Source: Oscillospiraceae bacterium
GTDB taxonomy: Bacteria > Bacillota > Clostridia > Oscillospirales > QAMX01
Length of the DNA: 48,264 nt
Assembly: GCA_015067675.1 (NCBI GenBank)
Contig: SVMB01000019.1
Location: forward strand, 1-48,264
Reading direction: 5' to 3'
The position numbers and the translations under genes are program-made. Under the pieces are notes generated by a model. That model searched no databases. It worked only from the letters and a program-made list of their open reading frames with translations, and had not been told where the DNA came from. Below, in pieces: positions 40,419 to 48,264 of this stretch. How positions within the stretch are numbered: position 1 is the first letter of the stretch; each line of letters begins with the position of its first letter.

Positions 40419-43400
40419 ATGTTTGCAAAATTCAGTGTCCGAAAGCCGTTTACCGTGCTGGTAGCGGTGGTGCTGGTGCTGGTTCTGGGCGTCGTGTCGT
40501 TTTCCAACATGACCCCGGATCTGCTGCCGAGCATCGATCTTCCCTATGTCATCGTCGTCACGACTTACGTGGGCGCGTCCCCCGAAGCCGTGGAGGAAGA
40601 GGTGACAAAGCCCATCGAGCAGAGTATGGCGACGATGGACGGTATCAAGAGCCTGTCATCCACCTCATCGGAAAACGTGTCCATGATTACGATGGAGTTT
40701 GAAGATGACGTGGACATGAACTACACGTCGCTGAAAATCCGCGAACGCGTGGATGCGCTGCAGTCCGGGTGGAATGAAAAGGTCGGTACGCCGACGATTC
40801 TGCAGATCAACCCGGATATGCTGCCGGTTTCGGTTGCGGCGGTGAGCATGGAAGGCGCGGATATCTATGAACTTTCGGAGTTCGTGGAGGGAACGCTGCT
40901 GCAGCGGCTGGAAGGCGTCGAGGGCGTGGCCAGTATCTCCACGTCGGGTATTGTGGATAAGAGCCTTGCCGTGACGCTGTCGGAAGAGAAGATTGAAGCG
41001 CTCAACGATAAGCTGCGCGCGGAAATCGATGAGCAGTTTGCCGATGCGGAGCGTGAACTGGGAGATGCCAAAACCGAACTTGAGGATAAACTCGGTGAGG
41101 CAAACGATGGCCGGGATGCGCTGGCAGACGGCCGCGAGGAGATTGCTGAGCAGCAGAAAAAGCTCATGCAGGAGCTTGCGGCGGCGCGCAATGAACTCAA
41201 TGCCAATCAGGAAGCCCTTGCCGCAGGCAAGCTGGAGATTGTGAATGCCCAGGCAGAGCTTGCCGCACAGCTGACGACGCTCGATGAGACGCACGCCCAG
41301 CTCAGCGAGCTTCTTGAAAACGCCCAGGCGCTGGAAGAGGCGATTTCACAGCTTGAGGATGGCATTACAGCGCTTAGAGAAGCTGAAAATACCGCGCAGC
41401 AGCTGGAACAGGCCGACGCAGCGATGGTGGCGGCGGTCATGTCCATGGGCATGACCGAAAGCCAGGCCAGAAGCTATCTTTCGGCGCATTCACCGGAATA
41501 TCAGCAGCTGACGGAAGGTATGCGTATGCTCAGCGAGCAGCTCAGCTCGCAGGGCTTTAGCAGTACGACCCTGTTTGCCACCATCGGCGATATGGAAAGA
41601 CAGCTCAAAGAGGCCAAATCCGCGCTCAAAGCAATTGATGAAGGTCTTGCCGAACAGGGCATGACCCGTGAGGATATTCCGGAAAAGCTGGAGGAAATTG
41701 CCGCGGGACGTGAACAGCTCGTGGAGGCACAGGCAGAGCTGGATGCAAAGCTTGCTGAGGTGGAAAGCGGAGAAAAGACCATCGAAGATGCGCTTGAAGA
41801 GCTGACCGCGCAGGAGGCTTCCGCTTCTCAGCAGCTCAGCGCGGCGCTCACTGAGGTGATTGTCAATCAGAGCGCTCTGGATTCCGGCGTTACTCAGCTG
41901 GAGAGTGCGCTGGAGGAGATTGAGAAGCAGCGCGATTCCATGGCCGATGCCCAGGAGGATGCCTACAAGGCAGCCAACATGGCTGATACGATCACCATGA
42001 CCATGGTGGCACAGATTCTCTACGCGCAGAACTTCTCCATGCCTGCGGGATATGTGCAGGACGGCGTGGAATCGGTGCTGGTACGTGTGGGTGAGGAAAT
42101 CGACACGGTGGAAGCGCTTTCTGAGCTTCTGCTGTTTGAAAATGAGAGCCTGGGAGCCGTACGGCTGGGCGATGTGGCTGAGATCGAGGTCGTGGATAAC
42201 TCGGATGAGACCTATGGCCGCATCAACGGCGAAAACGGCGTGCTGCTGTCCTTCAGCAAGCAGTCCGGTTACGCGACGGCGACGGTTTCGGAGAATATCC
42301 TTGCCAAGATGGACGAGATCTCGGCCGATTACGAGGATATCCGCTTTACGACCCTGATGGATCAGGGTGACTCCATCGACCTGATTGTGAGCTCGGTGCT
42401 TGAAAATCTGGTACTGGGTGCGATCCTCGCGATCCTGATCCTGATGCTGTTCCTGCGCGATCTGCGTCCGACGGTGGTAATTGCCTGTTCGATTCCGCTG
42501 TCTGTCATGTTTGCCATCGTCCTGATGTACTTCTCGGGCGTGACGCTCAACATCATCAGCCTTTCGGGTCTTGCTGTTGCTGTCGGCATGCTGGTGGATA
42601 ACTCCATCGTTGTCATCGAAAACATCTATCGTCTGCGCAATCTCGGTGTCTCCCGCATCAAGGCTGCGGTATCCGGTACCGTACAGGTGACGGCAGCCAT
42701 CACGGCCTCCACGCTGACCACGGTCTGCGTCTTTGTGCCGATTGCGTTCATCGACGGCCTGACCCGGCAGCTGTTCATGGACATGGCACTGACCATCGGC
42801 TATTCGCTGCTGGCAAGCCTGATTGTAGCCCTGACGCTGGTGCCCTGCATTGCGGCAGGTACCCTGCGCAAGACCAAGGAAGACAGCCGCTGGCTGGTGG
42901 GTATGCAGGACTGGTATGAAAAGCTTTTGAAGTTCTGCCTGAACCGCCGTGCAATTGCCCTGGTGCTGGCGGTAGCACTGCTGGTGCTGAGCGTGGTATT
43001 GGCGGTGTCCAAGGGATTTACATACATGCCCGACGTGGAAAGCACGGAGGTCATGGTATCCCTGTATGTGCCCGAGCATGAGGACGGCAGTGCGCCGACT
43101 CTGGAGGAAACTGCGGCGCTGGCCGATGAGGCGGCAGCGCGGATTATGGAGATTGAGGGCGTTGAGACTGTCGGCGCAATGCTCTCTTCCGGTATGACCG
43201 CCGTGATCGGTATCAGCGGTTCCGGCGGCAGTACCGACAGCGTGACGATGTATGCTCTGCTGGAGGATGACGCGGCCATTTCGATGAACCTGCTGGCGAA
43301 AGAGATTGAAACGCGTTGTGCGGATCTGCCCTGCGAGATCTCGGCCAGTTCCCAGAACTCCATGTCCAGCATGGCCTCGGGCCTTGGCGGCTCCGGCATC

Positions 43401-44504
43401 GGTGTTCGCATCTACGGAAATGATCTGGATGTGCTGCAGCAGCTTGCCTATGATGTGGGCGACCAGATTGCCGCAGTGGAAGGCGTGGCGGAGGTCTCCG
43501 ACGGCCGTGACGAGGCAGTGCGTGAGCTGCGTATTGTGTTCGACCGCGACCTGGCGATGAAGGAAGGCCTGACGGTGGCGCAGGCGTATCAGCAGCTGGC
43601 AGCTTCCCTGGCGGAGTCTGCCGGGGCAACGACCCTGCGTACGGATGGTGACAGCCTGACGGTAAACATCATCAACGGCAGTGTGCCGACGGCTTCCGAG
43701 CTGCCGGATTACGTCTTTAAAGCGACCGGCGCGGACGGTACGATGAAGGAACTGAAGCTGTCCGATATCGCTTCCATTGAGGAAGGCGAGAGCCTGCCCT
43801 CCATTCAGCGAAGTGAGCAGCGCCGCTACATCAATGTATCGGCGACAGTGGCCGAAGGCCATAACGTGACGCTTGTGGCCGCCGACGTGGAGGAAGCCCT
43901 TGACGACTTTGAACTGCCGGTGGGCTGTGAGCTTGTGTTCACCGGTGAAAACGAGACGATCATGAGCGCGATGGAGGATCTGCTCCTGCTGCTGGCGCTG
44001 GGTATTCTGATTGTATACCTGATTATGGTGGCACAGTTCCAGAGCCTGAAATCGCCGTTTATCGTGCTGTTCGTCATCCCGCTTGCCATGACCGGCGGAT
44101 TGCTGGCGCTGCTCATCTGCGGTATGGAGATCAGCGTTGTGGCGATGATTGGCTTTGTCATGCTGGTTGGTGTCATCGTTAACAACGGTATCGTGCTGGT
44201 GGATGCCATCAATCAGCTCCGTGCCGAGGGTAAGGAACGCCGCGAGGCCATTGTGGAAGCCTGCCGGATGCGTATGCGTCCGGTTCTGATGACCGCGCTG
44301 ACGACGATTCTGGGTCTTCTGCCGATGGGACTGGGCATCGGAACGGGTGCTGGTCTTGTTCAGCCTGTGGCGGTGGTCAGCATCGGCGGTCTGGTGTATG
44401 CAACGCTCATGACGCTGCTGATTGTGCCGATTGTGTACGATCTGCTGCACAAGAAAGCGCTGAAAGTCATCAGCGATGAAGAACTGGAAGTTATCAACGA
44501 CTAA
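40419..44504 (+). CDS. RND-family exporter with inserted coiled coil
   Basis: 1361 residues, against about 1030-1050 for AcrB-type pumps. The N-terminus (F-A-K-F-S-V-R-K-P, first membrane helix about 11-28, then [10 protein letters not shown]) and the TM4 motif [13 protein letters not shown] identify the hydrophobe/amphiphile RND family, which exports substrates using proton flow. One Asp of the AcrB Asp pair is Asn here, as in other Firmicutes members. Between L-S-E-E-K-I-E-A-L (about 188-195) and V-A-Q-I-L-Y-A-Q-N (about 530) lies a 320-residue insertion rich in Glu, Gln, Ala and Leu with heptad spacing, a long coiled coil in the outer domain. No adaptor or outer-membrane partner gene is nearby. 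AAGGAGC precedes ATG 40419. Confidence 0.92.
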   Translation: MFAKFSVRKPFTVLVAVVLVLVLGVVSFSNMTPDLLPSIDLPYVIVVTTYVGASPEAVEEEVTKPIEQSMATMDGIKSLSSTSSENVSMITMEFEDDVDMNYTSLKIRERVDALQSGWNEKVGTPTILQINPDMLPVSVAAVSMEGADIYELSEFVEGTLLQRLEGVEGVASISTSGIVDKSLAVTLSEEKIEALNDKLRAEIDEQFADAERELGDAKTELEDKLGEANDGRDALADGREEIAEQQKKLMQELAAARNELNANQEALAAGKLEIVNAQAELAAQLTTLDETHAQLSELLENAQALEEAISQLEDGITALREAENTAQQLEQADAAMVAAVMSMGMTESQARSYLSAHSPEYQQLTEGMRMLSEQLSSQGFSSTTLFATIGDMERQLKEAKSALKAIDEGLAEQGMTREDIPEKLEEIAAGREQLVEAQAELDAKLAEVESGEKTIEDALEELTAQEASASQQLSAALTEVIVNQSALDSGVTQLESALEEIEKQRDSMADAQEDAYKAANMADTITMTMVAQILYAQNFSMPAGYVQDGVESVLVRVGEEIDTVEALSELLLFENESLGAVRLGDVAEIEVVDNSDETYGRINGENGVLLSFSKQSGYATATVSENILAKMDEISADYEDIRFTTLMDQGDSIDLIVSSVLENLVLGAILAILILMLFLRDLRPTVVIACSIPLSVMFAIVLMYFSGVTLNIISLSGLAVAVGMLVDNSIVVIENIYRLRNLGVSRIKAAVSGTVQVTAAITASTLTTVCVFVPIAFIDGLTRQLFMDMALTIGYSLLASLIVALTLVPCIAAGTLRKTKEDSRWLVGMQDWYEKLLKFCLNRRAIALVLAVALLVLSVVLAVSKGFTYMPDVESTEVMVSLYVPEHEDGSAPTLEETAALADEAAARIMEIEGVETVGAMLSSGMTAVIGISGSGGSTDSVTMYALLEDDAAISMNLLAKEIETRCADLPCEISASSQNSMSSMASGLGGSGIGVRIYGNDLDVLQQLAYDVGDQIAAVEGVAEVSDGRDEAVRELRIVFDRDLAMKEGLTVAQAYQQLAASLAESAGATTLRTDGDSLTVNIINGSVPTASELPDYVFKATGADGTMKELKLSDIASIEEGESLPSIQRSEQRRYINVSATVAEGHNVTLVAADVEEALDDFELPVGCELVFTGENETIMSAMEDLLLLLALGILIVYLIMVAQFQSLKSPFIVLFVIPLAMTGGLLALLICGMEISVVAMIGFVMLVGVIVNNGIVLVDAINQLRAEGKERREAIVEACRMRMRPVLMTALTTILGLLPMGLGIGTGAGLVQPVAVVSIGGLVYATLMTLLIVPIVYDLLHKKALKVISDEELEVIND

Positions 44505-44512
44505 AATGTTAT

Positions 44513-44559
44513 AAAAATATCCCCGGATTCCGTTTTTATATGGAATCCGGGGATATTTT
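44513..44559. terminator. Bidirectional terminator
   Basis: Perfect 18-base arms (44514-44531 and 44542-44559; core atccccggattcc) with A and T tracts on the two sides. It ends the RND gene and the convergent DUF3788 gene. Confidence 0.9.
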
Positions 44560-44561
44560 CG

Positions 44562-44975
44562 TTATTTCCGGTTGGGTCGCCGCTTGAGGCCGAGCAATCG
44601 GATGAGGTCGGGTGTCATGGATGCGTCGGCAGGGTGAAACATCACCCATTTGCCGTCGTGGAAGGTATGAGCGTTTTCATAGGTTTCACGCACGACGGCG
44701 GAGAGCTCGTCTGCAATCGCTTCCACCTTGGCGCGTTCATCCTTGCCGAAGATGATCTGGATGCCCAGGTCATGGTCGTCGGCATTGAGGGTACACAGGG
44801 TCTTGCCGCCGCGGCGATATTTCAGCTCATAAACCCAATGGCTGTAGCCTTTGTCCCAGAGCAGTTCCATTTCGTACTTTTCTTCGATTGCACGCCGCAG
44901 ATTCTCCCAGACGGCGTACAAATCTTCGCCCAGAAGGACGGTTAATTCCTGCGGGGAGGGGAGTTTTTCAAGCAT
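44562..44975 (-). CDS. DUF3788 family protein
   Basis: 137 residues. It resembles the DUF3788 family of small cytosolic proteins: a central W-V-Y-E-L-K-Y-R-R-G-G-K-T-L-C-T-L, then I-I-F-G-K-D-E-R and a closing H-D-G-K-W-V-M-F. Function is unknown. AAGGGAGC precedes ATG 44975, which is 18 bases after the stop of the CE15-like gene, so it may be the last gene of that operon. Confidence 0.8.
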   Translation of the reverse strand: MLEKLPSPQELTVLLGEDLYAVWENLRRAIEEKYEMELLWDKGYSHWVYELKYRRGGKTLCTLNADDHDLGIQIIFGKDERAKVEAIADELSAVVRETYENAHTFHDGKWVMFHPADASMTPDLIRLLGLKRRPNRK

Positions 44976-44993
44976 GACGGTGCTCCCTTGCTG

Positions 44994-46163
44994 TTACCAG
45001 TCGAAGTTCTTCTCAATGTCCGGATAGGGATTGATGTTCCAGTGCTCACGCTGGGGAAGCCCCGCACGCATACGATCCATGAATTCCATGAACTCTGTGT
45101 AGTCGGGCAGCTTGTGACGGTGCACGCCGGGGCGGAACCAGGCAGCAGCATTGCCGCCGCAGCCGAGGTACTTGTAGCATTCCTTGACGGCCATGAAGTT
45201 CTGCCAGGCACCGATGGGATTGATCCAGTAGTCCTGCTGGCCCTCGAACTGGATGTAGTAACGAGGGGCGATCAGAGCACCGAAGTAGTGCATATCGTAG
45301 GGCAGATCCTGCTCGCGACCGGAATAAGGCTCAAGCTTGTTGCCCATCCAGTGGCGCAGACCTCTGAGCATATCGGAAAGGCGCTCGCTGCGGGCGCCGT
45401 GGTCGCCCTGCTCAGTGATAACGGCACGATAGGAGACGGTACCGTGGCAGCCGGAGTTGTTGGGAGCGACGTATTTGATGCGCTCATCCACGGCAGCGGC
45501 GAGCATGACGGTCTTGCCGCCGCGGGAGTGACCGGTGATGCCAACTTCCGTTTCGTCAACGAAGGAGAGCTGTTCAAAGACGTCCATAACGACCGAATAG
45601 CCCCAGGCCCAGGCGGAGATTGCGGTAAATTCCTTCTGCTCGGGGTAGACATCATACAGACCGCCGGTACGCTCGTAGGCGGCGCCGTTGGTGGGCTGAC
45701 CCTGGATGTCCTTGACGATCTCAAGACGGTTGAACTTGGCGGCGATCATGCCGCGGTTCATGGCTTCCTGCACGACATCACTTTCCATATTGGCGTAGCA
45801 GCCGTCGCCGGTGAGGATCACGGGGTACTTTTCACCCTCTGCCCAGGGGCCGCCATCCTTGGGAGAAATCCCCTCCACGTAGGGAATGTACATTTCCAGC
45901 AGGAAGGAGATCTGACGCTCGCGGGATCCGGCGGTGATTTTGAACCACTCGGAGGTGGCAGCGCCACGCTGGGGCCTTTCATGGTTAAGCTTTTCGTATG
46001 TGACAATCTCGGGACGGGGCGGCATGCCGCCGAATTCAAAATCCACCACCCAATCACGGATCTGATCCCGATACTGCCACCATTCATCGGGGGTCATGCG
46101 CGTACCGTCGGGTTTGAGGAAGGGGTCGGGCATCTTGCCCAGAAACGTTACGTTGCGGTTCAT
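44994..46163 (-). CDS. CE15-like alpha/beta hydrolase, copy 2 of tandem pair
   Basis: 389 residues. The fold and motifs follow carbohydrate esterase family 15 (glucuronoyl esterases): A-W-A-W-G, the nucleophile elbow G-H-S-R-G-G-K (S213), N-N-S-G-C-H-G, and a C-terminal R-P-G-V-H-R-H with the catalytic His. CE15 enzymes cleave esters between xylan glucuronic acid and lignin alcohols. Known ones are exported, but this has no signal peptide, so it may act on small imported esters or on a different substrate. GGAGG precedes ATG 46163. The final 109 residues differ from the adjacent copy at only 3 positions. Confidence 0.8.
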   Translation of the reverse strand: MNRNVTFLGKMPDPFLKPDGTRMTPDEWWQYRDQIRDWVVDFEFGGMPPRPEIVTYEKLNHERPQRGAATSEWFKITAGSRERQISFLLEMYIPYVEGISPKDGGPWAEGEKYPVILTGDGCYANMESDVVQEAMNRGMIAAKFNRLEIVKDIQGQPTNGAAYERTGGLYDVYPEQKEFTAISAWAWGYSVVMDVFEQLSFVDETEVGITGHSRGGKTVMLAAAVDERIKYVAPNNSGCHGTVSYRAVITEQGDHGARSERLSDMLRGLRHWMGNKLEPYSGREQDLPYDMHYFGALIAPRYYIQFEGQQDYWINPIGAWQNFMAVKECYKYLGCGGNAAAWFRPGVHRHKLPDYTEFMEFMDRMRAGLPQREHWNINPYPDIEKNFDW

Positions 46164-46204
46164 GATGATACCTCCGTTATCGGCAATTAAGACGGTAATT
46201 CAGC

Positions 46205-47347
46205 TTACCAGTCAAAGTTTTTCTCAATGTCCGGATAGGGATTGATGTTCCAATGCTCACGCTGGGGAAGTCCCGCGCGCATACGATCCATGAAATCCAG
46301 GAACTCGGTGTAGTCAGGCAGCTTGTGGCGATGCACGCCGGGGCGGAACCAGGCAGCCGCATTGTCGCCGCAGCCGAGGTACTTGTAGCATTCCTTGACG
46401 GCCATGAAGTTCTGCCAGGCGCCGATGGGATTGATCCAGTAGTCCTGCTGTCCCTCAAACTGGATGTAGTAACGGGGGGCGATCAGGGCGCCGAAGTAGT
46501 GCATATCGTAGGGAAGATCCTGCTCACGGCCGGAATAGGGCACCAGCTTCTTGCCCATCCAGTGGGTGAGATTGCGCAGCATATCCTCCAGACGCTCGGT
46601 CTGACGGCGGATATCGCCCTGCTCGGTGGCGACGGTGCGGTAGGACACGGCGCCGTGGCAGCCGGAGTTGTTGGGGCAGACGTACTTGATGCGCTCATCC
46701 ACGACAGCGGCGAGCATGACGGTCTTGCCGCCGCGGGAGTGACCGGTGATGCCGACTTCCGTTTCGTCCACGAAGGAGAGCTGCTCAAAGACGTCCATAC
46801 AGACCATGTAACCCCAGGCCCAGGCGGAAATGGCGGTGAAATCCTTGTTGTCGGGGTAGATGTCGTAGATACCGCCCTCACGGCAGTCACGCACGTCGCA
46901 GGCGATCTCAAGACGGTTGAAGCGGGCAGCAATGTAGCCGCGGCGTTTGGCCTCGTCGATGACATCCTTTTCCATGTTGGGGTAGCAGCCGTCGCCGGTG
47001 AGGATTACGGGGTACTTTTCGCCTTCCTGCCAGTCAGCCAGCGGATCGGCGCACTTTTCGGGGATATGGGGAACGTTGAGCTCCAGCATGAAGGTGAGCT
47101 GACGCTCCTTGGAACCGGCCGTGATCTTGTACCAGATGCCAAGGCCGCCGCGGGGGGGATGGGGTTTGTTGAGACGCTGGAACTTGAGAACCTCGGGACG
47201 GGGCGGCATGCCGCCGTATTCAAAATCTACCAGATAATCACGAAGGGCATCGCGCTGCTGCCACCACTCGTCGGGAGTCATGCGCGTACCGTCGGGTTTG
47301 AGGAAGGGATCGGGCATCTTGCCCAGAAATCGCAGATTACGGTTCAT
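46205..47347 (-). CDS. CE15-like alpha/beta hydrolase, copy 1 of tandem pair
   Basis: 380 residues, paralogue of the gene 41 bases downstream. It has the same motifs: A-W-A-W-G, G-H-S-R-G-G-K, N-N-S-G-C-H-G and R-P-G-V-H-R-H. N-terminal and middle regions differ clearly from copy 2 (for example D-P-L-A-D-W-Q-E-G in place of P-K-D-G-G-P-W-A-E-G, and a shorter loop after the first barrel of strands), while the C-terminal part is nearly identical. AAGGAGC precedes ATG 47347, and a good promoter lies upstream. No export signal. Confidence 0.8.
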   Translation of the reverse strand: MNRNLRFLGKMPDPFLKPDGTRMTPDEWWQQRDALRDYLVDFEYGGMPPRPEVLKFQRLNKPHPPRGGLGIWYKITAGSKERQLTFMLELNVPHIPEKCADPLADWQEGEKYPVILTGDGCYPNMEKDVIDEAKRRGYIAARFNRLEIACDVRDCREGGIYDIYPDNKDFTAISAWAWGYMVCMDVFEQLSFVDETEVGITGHSRGGKTVMLAAVVDERIKYVCPNNSGCHGAVSYRTVATEQGDIRRQTERLEDMLRNLTHWMGKKLVPYSGREQDLPYDMHYFGALIAPRYYIQFEGQQDYWINPIGAWQNFMAVKECYKYLGCGDNAAAWFRPGVHRHKLPDYTEFLDFMDRMRAGLPQREHWNINPYPDIEKNFDW

Positions 47348-47390
47348 TTGTCAAAGCTCCTTTATTCCGTGTAGATTTTATGCTGTTACC

Positions 47391-47419
47391 ATTATATCAC
47401 AACGATGACAAGGGGACAA
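47391..47419 (-). promoter_or_regulatory. Promoter of the CE15-like gene pair
   Basis: Minus-strand TTGTCC (complement of 47414-47419), 17-base spacer, perfect TATAAT (complement of 47391-47396). Confidence 0.7.
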
Positions 47420-47445
47420 GTATCACCGGTTAAAGTTTATGGAGA

Positions 47446-47485
47446 ACAAAAACCCTCCCGCATATGCCGATATGCGGGAGGGTTT
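47446..47485 (-). terminator. pflA terminator
   Basis: Perfect 16-base arms aaaccctcccgcatat (47450-47465) and complement (47470-47485) with loop gccg. On the minus strand the stem runs into TTTTTGTTC. Confidence 0.88.
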
Positions 47486-47500
47486 GATGAAACCGATACG

Positions 47501-48214
47501 TTATAACAGCGCATTGAGTGCTTCCATGGTGCTTTTATCCGGAGTCGGTAGGTCTGCCATGGGAAAGGGGATACCAAGTGCATCGTATTTGACCTGACAG
47601 ACCTTGCGGAAGGGCAGAAGCTCGATGCTGTCCACGCAGGGGTGCGCGTCGGCGATGGCCTTCAGGGCGCGGATGTTATCCTCTGTACCGTTGAGCGTCG
47701 GGATGATGACCTGCCGGATGGTTGTGGGGATGCCGCGCTGCTGCAGAGTGTCGAGAAAAGCAAGCGGCTTTTCAAGCGCGCAGCCCACATGGCGGCGGTA
47801 GTGCCCGTCTGAGGTGTATTTGATATCCAGCAGTACCCGGTCGGTCTCGTCAAGCAGGGATAGGACGGCATCGTTCAGGATGCTGCCGGAGGTGTCTAGG
47901 CAGGTATTGATACCTTCTGCATGACAGAGCCTGAAAACCTCCCGGGCAAAGTCCGGCTGCAGCAGCGGCTCGCCGCCGGAAAGGGTGATGCCGCCTGATT
48001 TGCCGAAGTATTCCCGGAATCGGCAGGCGCGGCGCACGATGTCGGAGGCTTCATAAACCGTGCCGTCATTACAGTTCCAGGTGTCGGGATTGTGACAGCA
48101 GCCGCAGCGCAGATTACAGCCCTGCAGGAATACCACAAAGCGCACGCCGGGCCCGTCAAGCGTTCCCATGCTCTGGATGGAGTGGACGCGGCCGGTGAGA
48201 GAGGCGTTGTTCAT
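47501..48214 (-). CDS. pflA: Pyruvate formate-lyase activating enzyme
   Basis: 237 residues from ATG 48214, two bases after the pflB stop; a TTG six bases upstream is less likely. The radical SAM cluster motif C-N-L-R-C-G-C-C (CxxxCxxC) follows V-V-F-L-Q-G, and T-L-S-G-G-E-P-L is the SAM-binding GGE motif. L-D-T-S-G and L-L-D-I-K are also typical. It uses a 4Fe-4S cluster and S-adenosylmethionine to make the glycyl radical on PflB. Coupling to pflB fixes its partner; it might also serve the glycyl radical enzyme at 30452, which lacks its own activase. Confidence 0.93.
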   Translation of the reverse strand: MNNASLTGRVHSIQSMGTLDGPGVRFVVFLQGCNLRCGCCHNPDTWNCNDGTVYEASDIVRRACRFREYFGKSGGITLSGGEPLLQPDFAREVFRLCHAEGINTCLDTSGSILNDAVLSLLDETDRVLLDIKYTSDGHYRRHVGCALEKPLAFLDTLQQRGIPTTIRQVIIPTLNGTEDNIRALKAIADAHPCVDSIELLPFRKVCQVKYDALGIPFPMADLPTPDKSTMEALNALL

Positions 48215-48216
48215 GC

Positions 48217-48264
48217 TCAAAGCGCCTCGTGGAAGGTGCGGCTGATAACCTCGCGCTGCTGCTC
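48217..48264 (-). CDS. pflB: Pyruvate formate-lyase, C-terminal end only
   Basis: Only the last 15 codons and TGA are in the window: E-Q-Q-R-E-V-I-S-R-T-F-H-E-A-L. This matches the conserved PflB C-terminus (V-I-x-R-T-F-H-E). It splits pyruvate to acetyl-CoA and formate under anaerobic conditions. The activase gene follows after two bases. The glycyl radical motif lies beyond the window edge. Confidence 0.85.
   Translation of the reverse strand, partial: EQQREVISRTFHEAL

Noticed and set aside
41490-44450. Open frame of about 986 codons antisense to the RND exporter
   Set aside because: It is the mirror of a GC-biased coding strand, rich in His, Gln and Arg, with no domain or ribosome site. 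The sense frame has clear RND motifs.
30452-48214. Glycyl radical enzyme at 30.5 kb and activase at 47.5 kb as a dedicated pair
   Set aside because: The activase is coupled to the end of pflB two bases upstream, and the two loci are 15 kb apart on opposite strands. Cross-activation remains possible but is not supported by layout.

Overview
The window looks like a chromosomal segment of an anaerobic Gram-positive bacterium of the Clostridia, probably a gut fibre fermenter. The reasons are a T-box leader, sigma-A type promoters (TTGACA-N17-TATAAT), strong AGGAGG ribosome sites, intrinsic terminators after most units, butyrate kinase, pyruvate formate-lyase with its activase, and many glycan-active enzymes. 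No respiratory genes are visible. Genus cannot be fixed from sequence alone. Most of the window is GC-rich; about 0.9-3.6 kb is clearly AT-rich.

Layout. 0-0.8 kb: a partial thioredoxin and a rhodanese lipoprotein (both minus). 0.8-3.6 kb: a scar in which the 3' end of a short-chain dehydrogenase is joined to the 3' end of a tyrosine recombinase, followed by an AT-rich pair, a divergent AraC regulator and a Gfo/Idh/MocA oxidoreductase. 3.6-11.5 kb: a branched-chain amino acid operon, ilvA-ilvB-ilvN-ilvC-ilvD plus a DUF815 ATPase. Its leader is an unusual T-box in which the whole tRNA-decoding part is duplicated, with a Leu (CTC) specifier then an Ile (ATC) specifier, ahead of a single antiterminator and terminator.

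11.5-25.1 kb: a carbohydrate or glycoside catabolic region of short divergent and convergent operons: a GtaA-like protein, SGNH hydrolase/FAD oxidoreductase/beta-propeller-like protein, an AraC regulator, FAD oxidoreductase/PHP phosphatase/class II aldolase, a clan GH-D-like glycosidase and another TIM-barrel protein. No transporter, sugar kinase or obvious exported enzyme accompanies it, so the enzymes probably act inside the cell on imported material. 25.3-29.3 kb: DegV and the TrkA/TrkH potassium system. 29.4-32.4 kb: unknown protein, Nudix hydrolase and a divergent glycyl radical enzyme without its own activase. 32.5-36.4 kb: a GH2 glycosidase and a WbsX/GH99-like protein. 36.5-40.2 kb: CAT-like and GNAT acetyltransferases, butyrate kinase, an XRE/zinc-ribbon regulator and tRNA-Arg(CCG). 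40.4-44.5 kb: a 1361-residue RND exporter with an inserted coiled coil of about 320 residues. 44.5-48.3 kb: a DUF3788 protein, two tandem CE15-like esterases with almost identical C-terminal parts, pflA and the last codons of pflB.

The most interesting item is the double-specifier, single-antiterminator T-box. Next are the RND coiled-coil insertion, the orphan glycyl radical enzyme, the mosaic of the tandem esterases and the recombinase-associated scar.
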